This document shows positions 53,897 to 64,000 of a stretch of DNA of 64,000 bases, piece by piece (within the stretch, counting starts at the first letter, position 1; every line of letters starts with the position of its first letter). The translations under genes were made by a program, and so were the position numbers. A model generated the notes under the pieces. That model was not told the DNA's origin. It saw only the letters and a list, made by a program, of their open reading frames with translations, and did not search any database. Where the stretch lies: NCBI RefSeq assembly GCF_011045125.1, contig NZ_JAAKZF010000001.1, positions 372,001 to 436,000 of the forward strand, given 5' to 3'. Origin of the DNA: Allomesorhizobium camelthorni (lineage in GTDB: Bacteria; Pseudomonadota; Alphaproteobacteria; Rhizobiales; Rhizobiaceae).

Positions 53897-54664
53897 GTGG
53901 AGGCGTTCGCCGCCCTGCTGCCCGAAGGGCTGAGTGCCGCAGTTGCAGCGCTGCTGGTTGTCGCCAGCTTCTTCACTTCGGCGCTGACCGCCGCCTTCGG
54001 CGTCGGTGGCGGTGTCGCAATGCTTGCCCTGATGGGGCTGTTCGTTCCGGTCGCGGCGCTGATACCGGTGCATGGCGCGGTGCAGCTCGGCTCCAATACC
54101 GGCCGCGCCTGGCGCCAGCGCGGCAACGTCCGCATGGACGTCGCTATCCCGTTCATTGCCGGCAGCATTATCGGCGCGGTCGGCGGCGCTTTCCTTGTCG
54201 TCCAGCTTCCGGACGCGCTGCTCAAGCTGGTGCTGGGCGGCTTCATCATTGCGGTGACCTGGACGAAAATACCCGGCATCGAGCGGCTGGGGCGGGCCGG
54301 TCTCGCCGTGGCGAGTGCGGCGCTGGCGCTGATGACCATGTTCGTCGGCGCCACCGGACCACTGCTTTCGGCGGTTTTCGCGCAGATATTCGCCAATGAC
54401 CGCAAGGCGCTGGTGGCCACGCATGCGGCCGGGATGACGGTGCAGCACGCGCTCAAGATTGTCGTGTTCGGTTTTGCCGGCTTCGCCTTTGGCGACTGGC
54501 TGCCCTTGATCGCGGTGATGATCGCCTCGGGCTTTCTGGGCACGCTCTACGGCACGAAGATGCTCGAGAACATGCCGGAAGAAACCTTCAAGAGATGGTT
54601 CCGCATCGGCATCACCATCCTCGCGCTCGATTTGCTGAGACGCGGGCTGGCGGGATTGTTGTGA
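53897..54664 (+). CDS. TauE/SafE family membrane transporter
   Basis: 255 aa from GTG 53897, about eight helices. TauE/SafE features: FGVGGGVAMLALMGLF (about 35-50), then internal VGATGPLLSAVFAQ. Family members export sulfite or sulfoacetate-like anions; substrate unknown. Ends 2 bp from the converging uppP stop. Confidence 0.88.
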   Translation: MEAFAALLPEGLSAAVAALLVVASFFTSALTAAFGVGGGVAMLALMGLFVPVAALIPVHGAVQLGSNTGRAWRQRGNVRMDVAIPFIAGSIIGAVGGAFLVVQLPDALLKLVLGGFIIAVTWTKIPGIERLGRAGLAVASAALALMTMFVGATGPLLSAVFAQIFANDRKALVATHAAGMTVQHALKIVVFGFAGFAFGDWLPLIAVMIASGFLGTLYGTKMLENMPEETFKRWFRIGITILALDLLRRGLAGLL

Positions 54665-54666
54665 AC

Positions 54667-55473
54667 TCAGCCCACGAGGTAAAGCGCCGCGAGACCGGCG
54701 CCGCCGACGATCAGCCGCCACCAGCCGAACAGCGCGTAGCCATGGCTGGAGACGTAGTCGAGCAGGGAACGGACGACGACGACAGCCATGATGAAGGCCG
54801 CGATGAAACCGGCCACGATCACCGGCAGATCGGCCAATGACAGTATGTCACGGTTCTTGAAGAGGTCGTAGGCGAAGGCGCCCGCCATGGTCGGCATGGC
54901 CAGGAAGAACGAAAATTCGGCCGCCGAGCGCTTGTCGGCGCCCATCAGCAGGGAACCGACGATGGTGGCTCCCGAACGCGACGTGCCCGGGATCATGGAG
55001 AGGCATTGAACGAGGCCGATCTTGAAGCAGAGCGAGAGCGGAAATTGCTTCACGTCATGATATTTCGGCTTCAGCGTCAGGCGGTCGACCCACAACAGCA
55101 CAAAGCCGCCGATGATCAGCATGATGCAGATCAGCTTCGGCGTTTCGAACAGCACGGTCTTGATGAAGCTGTGCGCCAGCGCGCCGATCACCGCGGCCGG
55201 CAGGAAGGCGACGAGGATACCGAGAACGAAACGGCGGGTTTTTGGATAATACGGCATTTCGGCCGCGATCCGCCACAGCCGGGCGGAATAGACGGTCAGG
55301 ATGGCGAGAATCGCGCCAAGCTGGATCAGCACCTCGAAAGTCTTGCCGGTCGATTCGAAACCGAGGAAATGCCCGGCCAGGAGAATATGTCCCGTCGAGG
55401 ACACCGGGATAAATTCGGTCAGGCCTTCGAGCATGCCAAGCAGCAGCGCTTCCACGATCGTCTGATTTTCCAT
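54667..55473 (-). CDS. uppP: Undecaprenyl-diphosphatase
   Basis: 268 aa, about seven or eight helices. Recycles the lipid carrier for peptidoglycan and other glycans. Motif 1 is [17 protein letters not shown] (about 15-31) and motif 2 is [13 protein letters not shown] (about 158-170), both complete. Divergent from the FzlA-like gene. Confidence 0.96.
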   Translation of the reverse strand: MENQTIVEALLLGMLEGLTEFIPVSSTGHILLAGHFLGFESTGKTFEVLIQLGAILAILTVYSARLWRIAAEMPYYPKTRRFVLGILVAFLPAAVIGALAHSFIKTVLFETPKLICIMLIIGGFVLLWVDRLTLKPKYHDVKQFPLSLCFKIGLVQCLSMIPGTSRSGATIVGSLLMGADKRSAAEFSFFLAMPTMAGAFAYDLFKNRDILSLADLPVIVAGFIAAFIMAVVVVRSLLDYVSSHGYALFGWWRLIVGGAGLAALYLVG

Positions 55474-55625
55474 CGGTCTCTCGGCTGGATGCTGTTGGCC
55501 GCTTGCTTGTCACGACGCGGAACTAACCCTATAGGTCGGGTCGACCATGACGGCCCGTCGATCGGGCGGGTCAACCTCTACCCGCGTCGCCGGCAATTGA
55601 CCAGCGCACTTTTTATCGCAGGACC

Positions 55626-56318
55626 ATGCTAACGCTTTTCCACCATCCCATGTTCGCTTCGTGCCGTTTCGTTCGTCTTGCCTTCGGCGAATATGGCGAG
55701 GAACTGGCGCTGATCGAGGAGAAGCCTTGGACGCGTCGGAAGGAATTCCTGGCGCTGAACGCGGCAGGAACGCTGCCTGTGCTGCTTGCGGAAGGCGACG
55801 TGCCGATCGTCGGCGCCAGCGTGATCGCCGAATATCTCGACGAAACCCGGGGCGTTCTGAAGCGCGAAAAGCGGCTGCTCGCCGAGGATCACATGGAGCG
55901 GGCCGAAATTCGCCGCCTGGTCGACTGGTATCTGACCAAGACCGAGAGCGAGGTGACCCGGCATCTGGTGCGCGAAAGGGTGCTGAAGCCGATGATGGCG
56001 GAGGCGCAGGGCGGCGGTTCGCCCGATTCGGGAGCCATCCGGGCCGCGCGCGCCAATATCCGCCAGCACATGAAGTACACGAACTGGCTGGCCGGAACGC
56101 GGCACTGGCTGGCTGGTCCAAGGATAACCTATGCCGACCTTGCCGCGGCCGCGGCGATTTCCGTGCTCGACTATCTCGGCGAGGTGGACTGGCGCGACCA
56201 CAATGCCGCGCGCGAATGGTATACTCGCGTGAAATCGCGGCCCTCCTTCCGCCCGCTGCTGGGCGACCGGGTGCGCGGCCTTTCGCCGGTGTCTCACTAT
56301 GCGGACCTCGATTTCTGA
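55626..56318 (+). CDS. GST-fold protein, probably FtsZ-binding FzlA
   Basis: 230 aa. Thioredoxin-like N-terminal and helical C-terminal GST domains. The residues in the glutathione pocket (ASCRF) are unlike active GSTs. It ends in HYADLDF, an extended tail I associate with alphaproteobacterial FzlA, which curves FtsZ filaments and promotes constriction. The uppP and queG neighbours support a conserved locus. If not FzlA, it is a generic GST. Overlaps queG by 20 bp. Confidence 0.72.
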   Translation: MLTLFHHPMFASCRFVRLAFGEYGEELALIEEKPWTRRKEFLALNAAGTLPVLLAEGDVPIVGASVIAEYLDETRGVLKREKRLLAEDHMERAEIRRLVDWYLTKTESEVTRHLVRERVLKPMMAEAQGGGSPDSGAIRAARANIRQHMKYTNWLAGTRHWLAGPRITYADLAAAAAISVLDYLGEVDWRDHNAAREWYTRVKSRPSFRPLLGDRVRGLSPVSHYADLDF

Positions 56319-57477
56319 AAAGCCTCAACGGAGCGCGCGCCTGCGGCAGATGATCGACCGCGAGGCGAGGCTGGCCGGTTTCGACGCCGTCGCCGTCGTT
56401 TCGCCGGACGCGATCCCGCTAGCGCCAGTCCGCCTTGCCGAATTCGTCGCCGACGGTTTTCACGGCTCCATGGGCTGGATCGAAGAGACCATGCTGCGCC
56501 GGGCGAACCCCAGGACGCTGTGGCCCGATGTGCGCTCGATCATCGTGCTCGCCATGAATTACGGTCCCGACCGTGATCCCGGCGAGGTGCTCGAAAAGCC
56601 CGATCGCGGAGCGATCTCCGTCTATGCGCAAAACCGCGACTACCACGACGTGATGAAGGGTCGGCTGAAACAGATCGCCGGCAAGATCGCGGCGCAGGCC
56701 GGCGGCGACGTCAAGGTGTTCGTCGACACCGCACCGGTCATGGAAAAGCCTCTGGCCGAGGCGGCCGGGCTCGGCTGGCAGGGCAAGCACACAAATCTGG
56801 TCAGCCGCGAGCATGGCTCCTGGCTGTTTTTGGGCAGTATCTTCACCACCGCCGAACTTGCGCCCGACGCAAGGGAAGAAGATCATTGCGGCTCGTGTCG
56901 CGCCTGCCTCGACGCCTGCCCCACCAACGCTTTCCCGGCGCCTTACCGGCTCGATGCGCGGCGCTGCATCTCCTATCTCACCATCGAGAACAAGGGGCCG
57001 ATTCCGCATGAATTCAGGCAGGCGATCGGCAACCGCATCTATGGTTGCGATGATTGCCTGGCCGCTTGCCCCTGGAACAAGTTCGCGCGCACAGCGTCGG
57101 AAGCGAAGCTCGCCGCACGCGACGACCTGCGCGAACCGGCGCTCGCGGATCTGCTGTCGCTCGACGACGCCGCTTTCAGGTCGTTTTTCTCCGGTTCGCC
57201 AATCAAGCGGATCGGGCGCGACCGCTTCCTGCGCAATGTGCTGATCGCCGCCGGCAATTCAGGCGAGGCCAGGCTGATAGAACAGTGCAAGGCACATCTC
57301 GACAAAGCTTCGGCGCTGGTGCGCGGGGCGGCGGTCTGGGCGCTTTCGCGGCTGCTGGACGCGCGGGGGTTTGCCGAACTTGCCGACGGTCGGGTGGCGG
57401 AAGAAGGCGACGCGGACGTGATCTCGGAATGGAACCAGGCGCTCGAAGCCGCCGGAAGGATCAAGAGCTACGCATGA
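56299..57477 (+). CDS. queG: Epoxyqueuosine reductase
   Basis: 392 aa. Cobalamin and Fe-S enzyme completing queuosine in tRNA. 4Fe-4S ligands: C197, C200, C203, C207 and C250, C253, C257 with C223. The catalytic Asp sits in VDTAPVMEK (D143). C-terminal HEAT-like part (about 300-385). Starts 20 bp inside the preceding gene and overlaps the next by 4 bp. Confidence 0.95.
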   Translation: MRTSISEKPQRSARLRQMIDREARLAGFDAVAVVSPDAIPLAPVRLAEFVADGFHGSMGWIEETMLRRANPRTLWPDVRSIIVLAMNYGPDRDPGEVLEKPDRGAISVYAQNRDYHDVMKGRLKQIAGKIAAQAGGDVKVFVDTAPVMEKPLAEAAGLGWQGKHTNLVSREHGSWLFLGSIFTTAELAPDAREEDHCGSCRACLDACPTNAFPAPYRLDARRCISYLTIENKGPIPHEFRQAIGNRIYGCDDCLAACPWNKFARTASEAKLAARDDLREPALADLLSLDDAAFRSFFSGSPIKRIGRDRFLRNVLIAAGNSGEARLIEQCKAHLDKASALVRGAAVWALSRLLDARGFAELADGRVAEEGDADVISEWNQALEAAGRIKSYA

Positions 57478-58385
57478 CCAGTTTCTTCATCTTCGGCGCC
57501 GGCTATTCCGGCCAGGCCTTTGCAAACACCGCCCCCGACCCGGCGCCCAAAATCGCCGGCACGACACGCTCGCCCGCGAAATTCGACCGGCTGAGGCAGG
57601 CCGGGATCGAGTCTCACCTGTTTTCAGGCCAGATGAAGCCCGAACTGGCTGACGTTCTGCGCGGCGTCAGCCATCTGATCGTCTCGATCGCGCCTGACGA
57701 AGCCGGCGACCCGGTGCTCAATGCGGCGCGCGATCTGATCGTGGCGAAAATGCCCGAACTCGAATGGATCGGATACCTCTCCACCGTTGGCGTCTATGGC
57801 GACCATGGCGGAGCATGGGTGGACGAAACAAGCGAATGCCGCCCGGTTTCGCGCCGCTCCGCATTGCGGCTAAAGGCGGAGCAGGAATGGCTGGAGTTTG
57901 GCCGTGAAGCCGGCGTTCCGGTTGCGATTCTGCGCCTTTCCGGCATTTACGGGCCCGGCCGCAACGCCTTCGTCAACCTTGCCGAAGGGACGGCGAGGCG
58001 GCTGGTGAAACCGAACCAGGTGTTCAACCGCATCCACGTGGCCGACATAGCCGGCGCGCTCTGGCATCTCGCCGGCGGCAAACAGGGCGGCGTCTTCAAC
58101 GTCACCGACGACATGCCGGCGCCGCCGCAGGATGTCGTTACCTATGCGGCCGGACTGATGGGCGTCGAGCCGCCGCCGGAAATCCCCTTCGAAACCGCAG
58201 AGCTTTCGCCGATGGCGCGTTCCTTCTACGGCGAGAACAAGCGCGTCTCGAACGCTGCGATCAAGCGGACCGGCTATGCGTTCCGATTTCCGGACTACAA
58301 AGCGGCGTTCGATGCGATGTGGGCCGAAGGGAACTGGAAGGGCGCAGGGCCTCGGGATGCGCGCAGTCCAATCCGCAGGTCGTGA
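57474..58385 (+). CDS. SDR-family NAD(P)-dependent protein (YeeZ-like)
   Basis: 303 aa. Rossmann start [14 protein letters not shown] (about 3-16), then [16 protein letters not shown] and [13 protein letters not shown] (about 158-170), giving the atypical extended SDR pattern of YeeZ. The YxxxK catalytic pair is not obvious, so it may be a binding protein. ATG 57474 overlaps the queG stop. Confidence 0.88.
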   Translation: MTSFFIFGAGYSGQAFANTAPDPAPKIAGTTRSPAKFDRLRQAGIESHLFSGQMKPELADVLRGVSHLIVSIAPDEAGDPVLNAARDLIVAKMPELEWIGYLSTVGVYGDHGGAWVDETSECRPVSRRSALRLKAEQEWLEFGREAGVPVAILRLSGIYGPGRNAFVNLAEGTARRLVKPNQVFNRIHVADIAGALWHLAGGKQGGVFNVTDDMPAPPQDVVTYAAGLMGVEPPPEIPFETAELSPMARSFYGENKRVSNAAIKRTGYAFRFPDYKAAFDAMWAEGNWKGAGPRDARSPIRRS

Positions 58386-58496
58386 TCGAAACGCGGCGCG
58401 CGCCATGGTATGATTTGGGACAGGGGTCGATTCACCTTTCAGTAACCAGCAGCTTTCAAGGTTGGGGTCGGGGCCTAAAATTCGCGGGAAACGCGC

Positions 58497-59576
58497 ATGA
58501 AATCGTTATTTGGATGGGGAAAGCGCCTCGCAATTGTTGCCGCCGCAGCGCTTGCGGTGTTTTCCGCGGCGTCGCCGCAGGCCGGCGCCGAACAACTGGC
58601 CAAAATTCTTTTCGGCAGCCAGAAACTGCCGGCCGCCACGACCGCCAAATCCTACGGCTTCTATTCCAAGGGCTGCTTTTCTGGCGGTCTCGCAATCGCG
58701 ACCGACGGGCCGACATGGCAGGCGATGCGGCTTTCGCGCAACCGCCGGTGGGGGCATCCGACCATGATCCGGCTGCTCGAGAAGCTCTCTCGCGACGCGG
58801 TCGCCGATGGGTGGCCGGGCCTGCTGCTCGGCGACATCTCGCAGCCGCGCGGCGGGCCGATGTTGACCGGCCATGCTTCGCACCAGATCGGCCTCGACGC
58901 GGACATCTGGCTGACTCCGATGCCCGACCGGCGGCTCTCGGCGACTGAGCGCGAGAATGTGAGCGCGATCTCGGTCATAAAAAAAGGCGGGCTGACAGTC
59001 GACGAGCGAATCTGGACCGCTGCGCATGCACGGCTGCTCAGGCGCGCCGCCAGCTACGGCGAGGTCGAACGCATTCTCGTCCATCCCGGCATCAAGAAGA
59101 AGCTCTGCGAGACCGTGAAAGGCGACCGCGGCTGGCTGCGCAAGGTGCGGCCGTTCTGGGGGCATGACTACCATTTCCACATCCGTATAGGCTGCCAGCC
59201 CGGTTCGAACGGATGCAAGCAGCAGGCTGCGACCGCGCGCGGAGACGGTTGCGACGCCTCGCTCGCCTGGTGGTTCACCGAAGAACCCTGGCGGCCCAGC
59301 AAGAACCCCGACGCGCCGAAAGCGCGCGATTTGATGACTATGAACAGCCTGCCGAAAGAATGCCGCGCGGTGCTGGAAGCGCCCGCGCCTGTTTCGGAAG
59401 CAGCAGTAACGGTCGGCGGAGGCGGTACGGCCGTAGCGGCGGCGCCTGCTGAAACCGCGCCCGCCGAAAGCATCACAATCGAGACGATCGTCGGCGCGCC
59501 GCCTATCGCCGCCAGCGCTTTTGCCCCGACACCCAATCTTGGCGTGCCGCTGCCACGTCCGCGGCCGGCGGATTAG
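58497..59576 (+). CDS. mepA: Penicillin-insensitive murein endopeptidase
   Basis: 359 aa. Signal peptide cleaved after about residue 31 (AGA-EQ). LAS-type zinc peptidase with the Zn/active motif GHASHQIGLDADIWLT (about 123-138) and the late HDYHFHIRIGCQ. Cleaves D-Ala-meso-DAP crosslinks. A Pro/Ala-rich tail of about 70 residues (from about 290) is longer than in E. coli MepA. Confidence 0.95.
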   Translation: MKSLFGWGKRLAIVAAAALAVFSAASPQAGAEQLAKILFGSQKLPAATTAKSYGFYSKGCFSGGLAIATDGPTWQAMRLSRNRRWGHPTMIRLLEKLSRDAVADGWPGLLLGDISQPRGGPMLTGHASHQIGLDADIWLTPMPDRRLSATERENVSAISVIKKGGLTVDERIWTAAHARLLRRAASYGEVERILVHPGIKKKLCETVKGDRGWLRKVRPFWGHDYHFHIRIGCQPGSNGCKQQAATARGDGCDASLAWWFTEEPWRPSKNPDAPKARDLMTMNSLPKECRAVLEAPAPVSEAAVTVGGGGTAVAAAPAETAPAESITIETIVGAPPIAASAFAPTPNLGVPLPRPRPAD

Positions 59577-59811
59577 CGGCGGTCTAGTTTCGATTCACCA
59601 GCTTGTTGAAGCGGCTGGCGCCGCAAGCGGCCCGCCTCTTTCGCGGGGACGGCTCCTCGTCTATAGGCTTCAACCGATTTAGGCCTTGGCCAAGCACGTG
59701 GGCGAGAGACAAGTTCGTTGCTCCGCCGCGGCAGATGTCGCATTAGGGAAGTCGCCGCTGGCCAGGCGGGCATCCGCCTCTCCGGCGGCTAAACAACTGG
59801 GACGCAAGAAC

Positions 59812-60837
59812 ATGCCGATTTCCGGAGACCAGGAACAAGGTTTGAAATTTCCGATCCTGATTGGCGATGTCGGCGGCACAAATGCGCGTTTCGCCATCGT
59901 TCTCGACGCAAACTCGGAGCCGAGCGAGCCAAGCATCGTGCAGACGGCGAGTTTCGCCACGATCGACGACGCCATCCGGTCGGCCGTTCTGGATAAAGCC
60001 CCGGTCAAGCCCCGCTCGGCCGTGCTGGCCATCGCCGGACCTGTCGACGGCGACGAGATCGCGCTGACCAATTGCCCCTGGATCGTGCGGCCGAAGGCGA
60101 TGCTGGCCGGGCTCGGCCTCAGCGACATCGTCATCCTCAACGATTTCGAGGCTCAGGCGCTCGCCGTTGTGGCGCTCGACAAGGAGCATATGGAAAAGAT
60201 CGGCGGCGGTGCGCCGGAGCCGAATGCCGGCCGCGTCGTGCTCGGCCCCGGGACCGGGCTCGGGGTTGCGGGGCTGATCCATGCCTGCGGCCGATGGATA
60301 CCGGTGCCTGGCGAAGGCGGCCATATGGATATCGGTCCGCGCACGCCGCGCGACCTTCAGGTTTTTCCTCACATCGAGCCGATCGAGGGCCGCATCTCCG
60401 GTGAGCAGATCCTGTGCGGCCGCGGTCTGGTGAACGCCTACAGGGCGATCGCAAAGGCCGATGGAGTGACGGCGAAGATGTCTTCGCCGGCCGAGATCAC
60501 CGCCGCCGCGCTCAGCCGGTCGGATCCGGTGGCGACGGAAGCGCTCGACCTGTTCGTCACCTGCCTGGGGCGGACCGCGGGCGATCTGGCCCTGGTGTTC
60601 AAGAGTCGGGGCGGTGTGTTCCTGACCGGGGGCATAGCGCAGAAGATCATGCCGGCGCTGAAGACCGGCAATTTCCGTGCCGCTTTCGAGGACAAGGCGC
60701 CGCACAAGGAATTGCTGAAATCCGTGCCGGTCTATGTGATCACGCATCCCTTGCCGGCGCTTGCAGGCCTGGCCGCCTATGCCCGGACGCCGGCGCTGTT
60801 CGGCGTCGAGACGGAGGGGCGGCGCTGGCGAGCGTGA
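59812..60837 (+). CDS. glk: Glucokinase
   Basis: 341 aa from ATG 59812. Phosphorylates glucose. ATP phosphate-1 loop is [11 protein letters not shown] (about 20-30), then [23 protein letters not shown] and [11 protein letters not shown] (about 172-182). An in-frame upstream extension to 59686 is lower quality. Followed by an ABC exporter, dapB and gpmA, a common rhizobial order. Confidence 0.95.
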   Translation: MPISGDQEQGLKFPILIGDVGGTNARFAIVLDANSEPSEPSIVQTASFATIDDAIRSAVLDKAPVKPRSAVLAIAGPVDGDEIALTNCPWIVRPKAMLAGLGLSDIVILNDFEAQALAVVALDKEHMEKIGGGAPEPNAGRVVLGPGTGLGVAGLIHACGRWIPVPGEGGHMDIGPRTPRDLQVFPHIEPIEGRISGEQILCGRGLVNAYRAIAKADGVTAKMSSPAEITAAALSRSDPVATEALDLFVTCLGRTAGDLALVFKSRGGVFLTGGIAQKIMPALKTGNFRAAFEDKAPHKELLKSVPVYVITHPLPALAGLAAYARTPALFGVETEGRRWRA

Positions 60838-60928
60838 GCGGCGTTGCCGCGATGTCGCACTGGCGGATGTTCCGCCGGCAGGCATAGGCAAGGCCGGTCG
60901 ATGGCGCTATGAGGGTCTTTCGAATGCG

Positions 60929-62823
<1,895 letters not shown>

Positions 62824-62827
<4 letters not shown>

Positions 62828-63636
62828 GCGATATGCGCCTTGTCGTCGTCGGAGCTGCCGGCCGGATGGGGCAGACGCTGATCCGCACCATCCATTCAAT
62901 TCCGGGCGTCACGGTCGCCGGCGCCATCGAACGCTCCGGCTCGCCAAACCTCGGCAAGGATGCGGGCGAACTTGCCGGCATCGGCACGCTTGGCGTTCCG
63001 ATCACCGACGATCCGCTGCCGGTCTTCGCCAAGGCAGACGGCGTGCTCGATTTCAGCGTTCCGGCCGCGACCGTGGAATTTTCCGGATACGCGGCGCAGT
63101 CCCGCATCGTGCATGTGATCGGCACAACCGGCTGCTCGCCTGAGGACGATGCCAGCATCGCAGCGGCGGCGCGCCACGCGCCGATCGTCAAAAGCGGCAA
63201 TATGAGCCTCGGCGTCAATCTGCTGGCCGTGCTGGTGGAGCAGGCCGCGCGCGCCCTGGATGCGGACGACTTCGACATCGAAATCCTGGAGATGCATCAC
63301 CGCCACAAGGTCGATGCGCCCTCGGGCACGGCGCTGCTGCTCGGCGAAGCCGCGGCCAAGGGGCGAAGCATCGCTCTTGCCCAACACAGTGTGCGGGTGC
63401 GCGACGGGCATACCGGCGCCAGGCGCACCGGCGATATCGGCTTCGCGACGCTGCGCGGCGGCTCGGTGATCGGTGATCATTCGGTACTGCTCGCCGGCAC
63501 CGGAGAGCGTATCACGCTGTCGCACAATGCCGAGGACCGTACGATCTTTGCACGGGGCGCGGTGAAGGCGGCGCTTTGGGCGCGGACCCGGAAACCGGGG
63601 CTTTATTCCATGCGCGACGTGCTCGGGCTCTCATAG
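62824..63636 (+). CDS. dapB: 4-hydroxy-tetrahydrodipicolinate reductase
   Basis: 270 aa. Lysine/DAP pathway. NAD(P)-binding [14 protein letters not shown] (about 7-20), catalytic [18 protein letters not shown] (about 157-174) and the C-terminal [24 protein letters not shown] overlap with the exporter; gpmA is 40 bp downstream. Confidence 0.96.
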
Positions 63637-63676
63637 GCGCCCGTCTCCACGAATCACGGCAATGAAGAGGTAAGAC

Positions 63677-64000
63677 ATGTCCGGAACACTGGTGCTCGTC
63701 CGCCACGGCCAGAGCGAATGGAATTTGAAGAACCTGTTCACTGGCTGGCGCGACGTGGATCTGAGCGAATTGGGTCATGCGGAAGCGAAGGCGGCGGGCC
63801 AGAAACTGAAGGAGCGCGGGTTTAAATTCGATATCGCCTTCACCTCGGCGCTGAAGCGCGCGCAGAAGACATGCCAGTACATCCTCGATGCCGTCGGCCA
63901 GGAAAACCTCCAGACAATCCGCGACGCCGCTCTCAACGAGCGCGACTACGGCGACCTGAACGGGCTCAACAAGGACGATGCGCGGGCCAAATGGGGCGAG
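63677..64000 (+). CDS. gpmA: 2,3-bisphosphoglycerate-dependent phosphoglycerate mutase, C-terminus outside window
   Basis: The first 108 residues are present. The phosphohistidine motif is [20 protein letters not shown] (about 5-24), with the catalytic region [13 protein letters not shown] and [11 protein letters not shown]. Interconverts 2- and 3-phosphoglycerate. AGAGG lies before the ATG at 63677. Confidence 0.95.
   Translation, partial: MSGTLVLVRHGQSEWNLKNLFTGWRDVDLSELGHAEAKAAGQKLKERGFKFDIAFTSALKRAQKTCQYILDAVGQENLQTIRDAALNERDYGDLNGLNKDDARAKWGE

Overview
The window is ordinary, dense, GC-rich alphaproteobacterial chromosome, most like a member of the Hyphomicrobiales (rhizobia), probably near Mesorhizobium and other Phyllobacteriaceae. 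The grounds are the gene order rsmG-mnmG-mnmE-rho-hemJ-hemE next to a divergent DUF299-maf-aroE-coaE-dnaQ-secB block, the hslV/hslU neighbourhood, DUF1402 and UPF0314 genes, and GANTC clustering in the origin. Genus is inference. No transposase, integrase, prophage or CRISPR array was seen.

Layout. 0-2.6 kb: a thioredoxin-fold co-chaperone (cut by the window edge), a prolyl-tRNA editing protein, tRNA-Gly(GCC) with a terminator, and two tightly coupled membrane proteins, one only 39 aa. 2.8-10.1 kb: an aa3-type cytochrome c oxidase operon (subunits II, I, two III-like, IV), a DUF2189 membrane protein, heme O synthase and a periplasmic cytochrome c. 10.2-12.1 kb: a divergent DMT exporter/LysR pair. 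12.3-17.9 kb: a five-gene oligopeptide-type ABC importer ending in an ATC-hydrolase-like gene. 17.9-31.8 kb: the replication-origin region, with holA, parB, parA, rsmG, mnmG, mnmE, rho, hemJ and hemE on the minus strand, then oriC (about 27.76-28.16 kb), then the PPDK regulator, maf, aroE, coaE and dnaQ on the plus strand. ParB-binding parS palindromes lie inside rsmG and in the mnmG/mnmE gap. 31.9-41.1 kb: secB, fxsA, Tim44-like, mltA, smr, a Cro/CI-type HTH gene, DUF1402, and an operon running hslV-GNAT-UPF0314-membrane protein-hslU.

41.1-42.0 kb is a non-coding block of intergenic palindromic repeats. 42.0-51.5 kb is an accessory catabolic/transport island: cupin, PEP-hydrolase-like TIM barrel and Tm-1-like ATP-binding protein on the minus strand, a TetR regulator, then a carbohydrate-type ABC importer with one binding protein, two permeases, a 69-aa membrane protein and two ATPases. 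A 55-bp repeat in inverted orientation lies at 41.97 and 50.26 kb around most of it. 51.5-64.0 kb returns to housekeeping: CsbD, DoxX, an unusual long-variable-arm tRNA with anticodon UAU, an NDUFA9-like protein, a TauE-like exporter, uppP, an FzlA-like GST, queG, an SDR, mepA, glk, an MsbA-like exporter, dapB and gpmA (cut by the window edge).

Genes point away from oriC on both sides, as expected for leading-strand coding, and the parS sites lie 4.5-6.6 kb from it. Together these make one origin/segregation locus. The most interesting non-routine items are the UAU tRNA, the origin and parS architecture, the Tm-1/TIM-barrel/ABC island with its TGGT-N3-ACCA operators, and the peptide-ABC/ATC-hydrolase cassette lying where leuS-lptE often sit beside holA.
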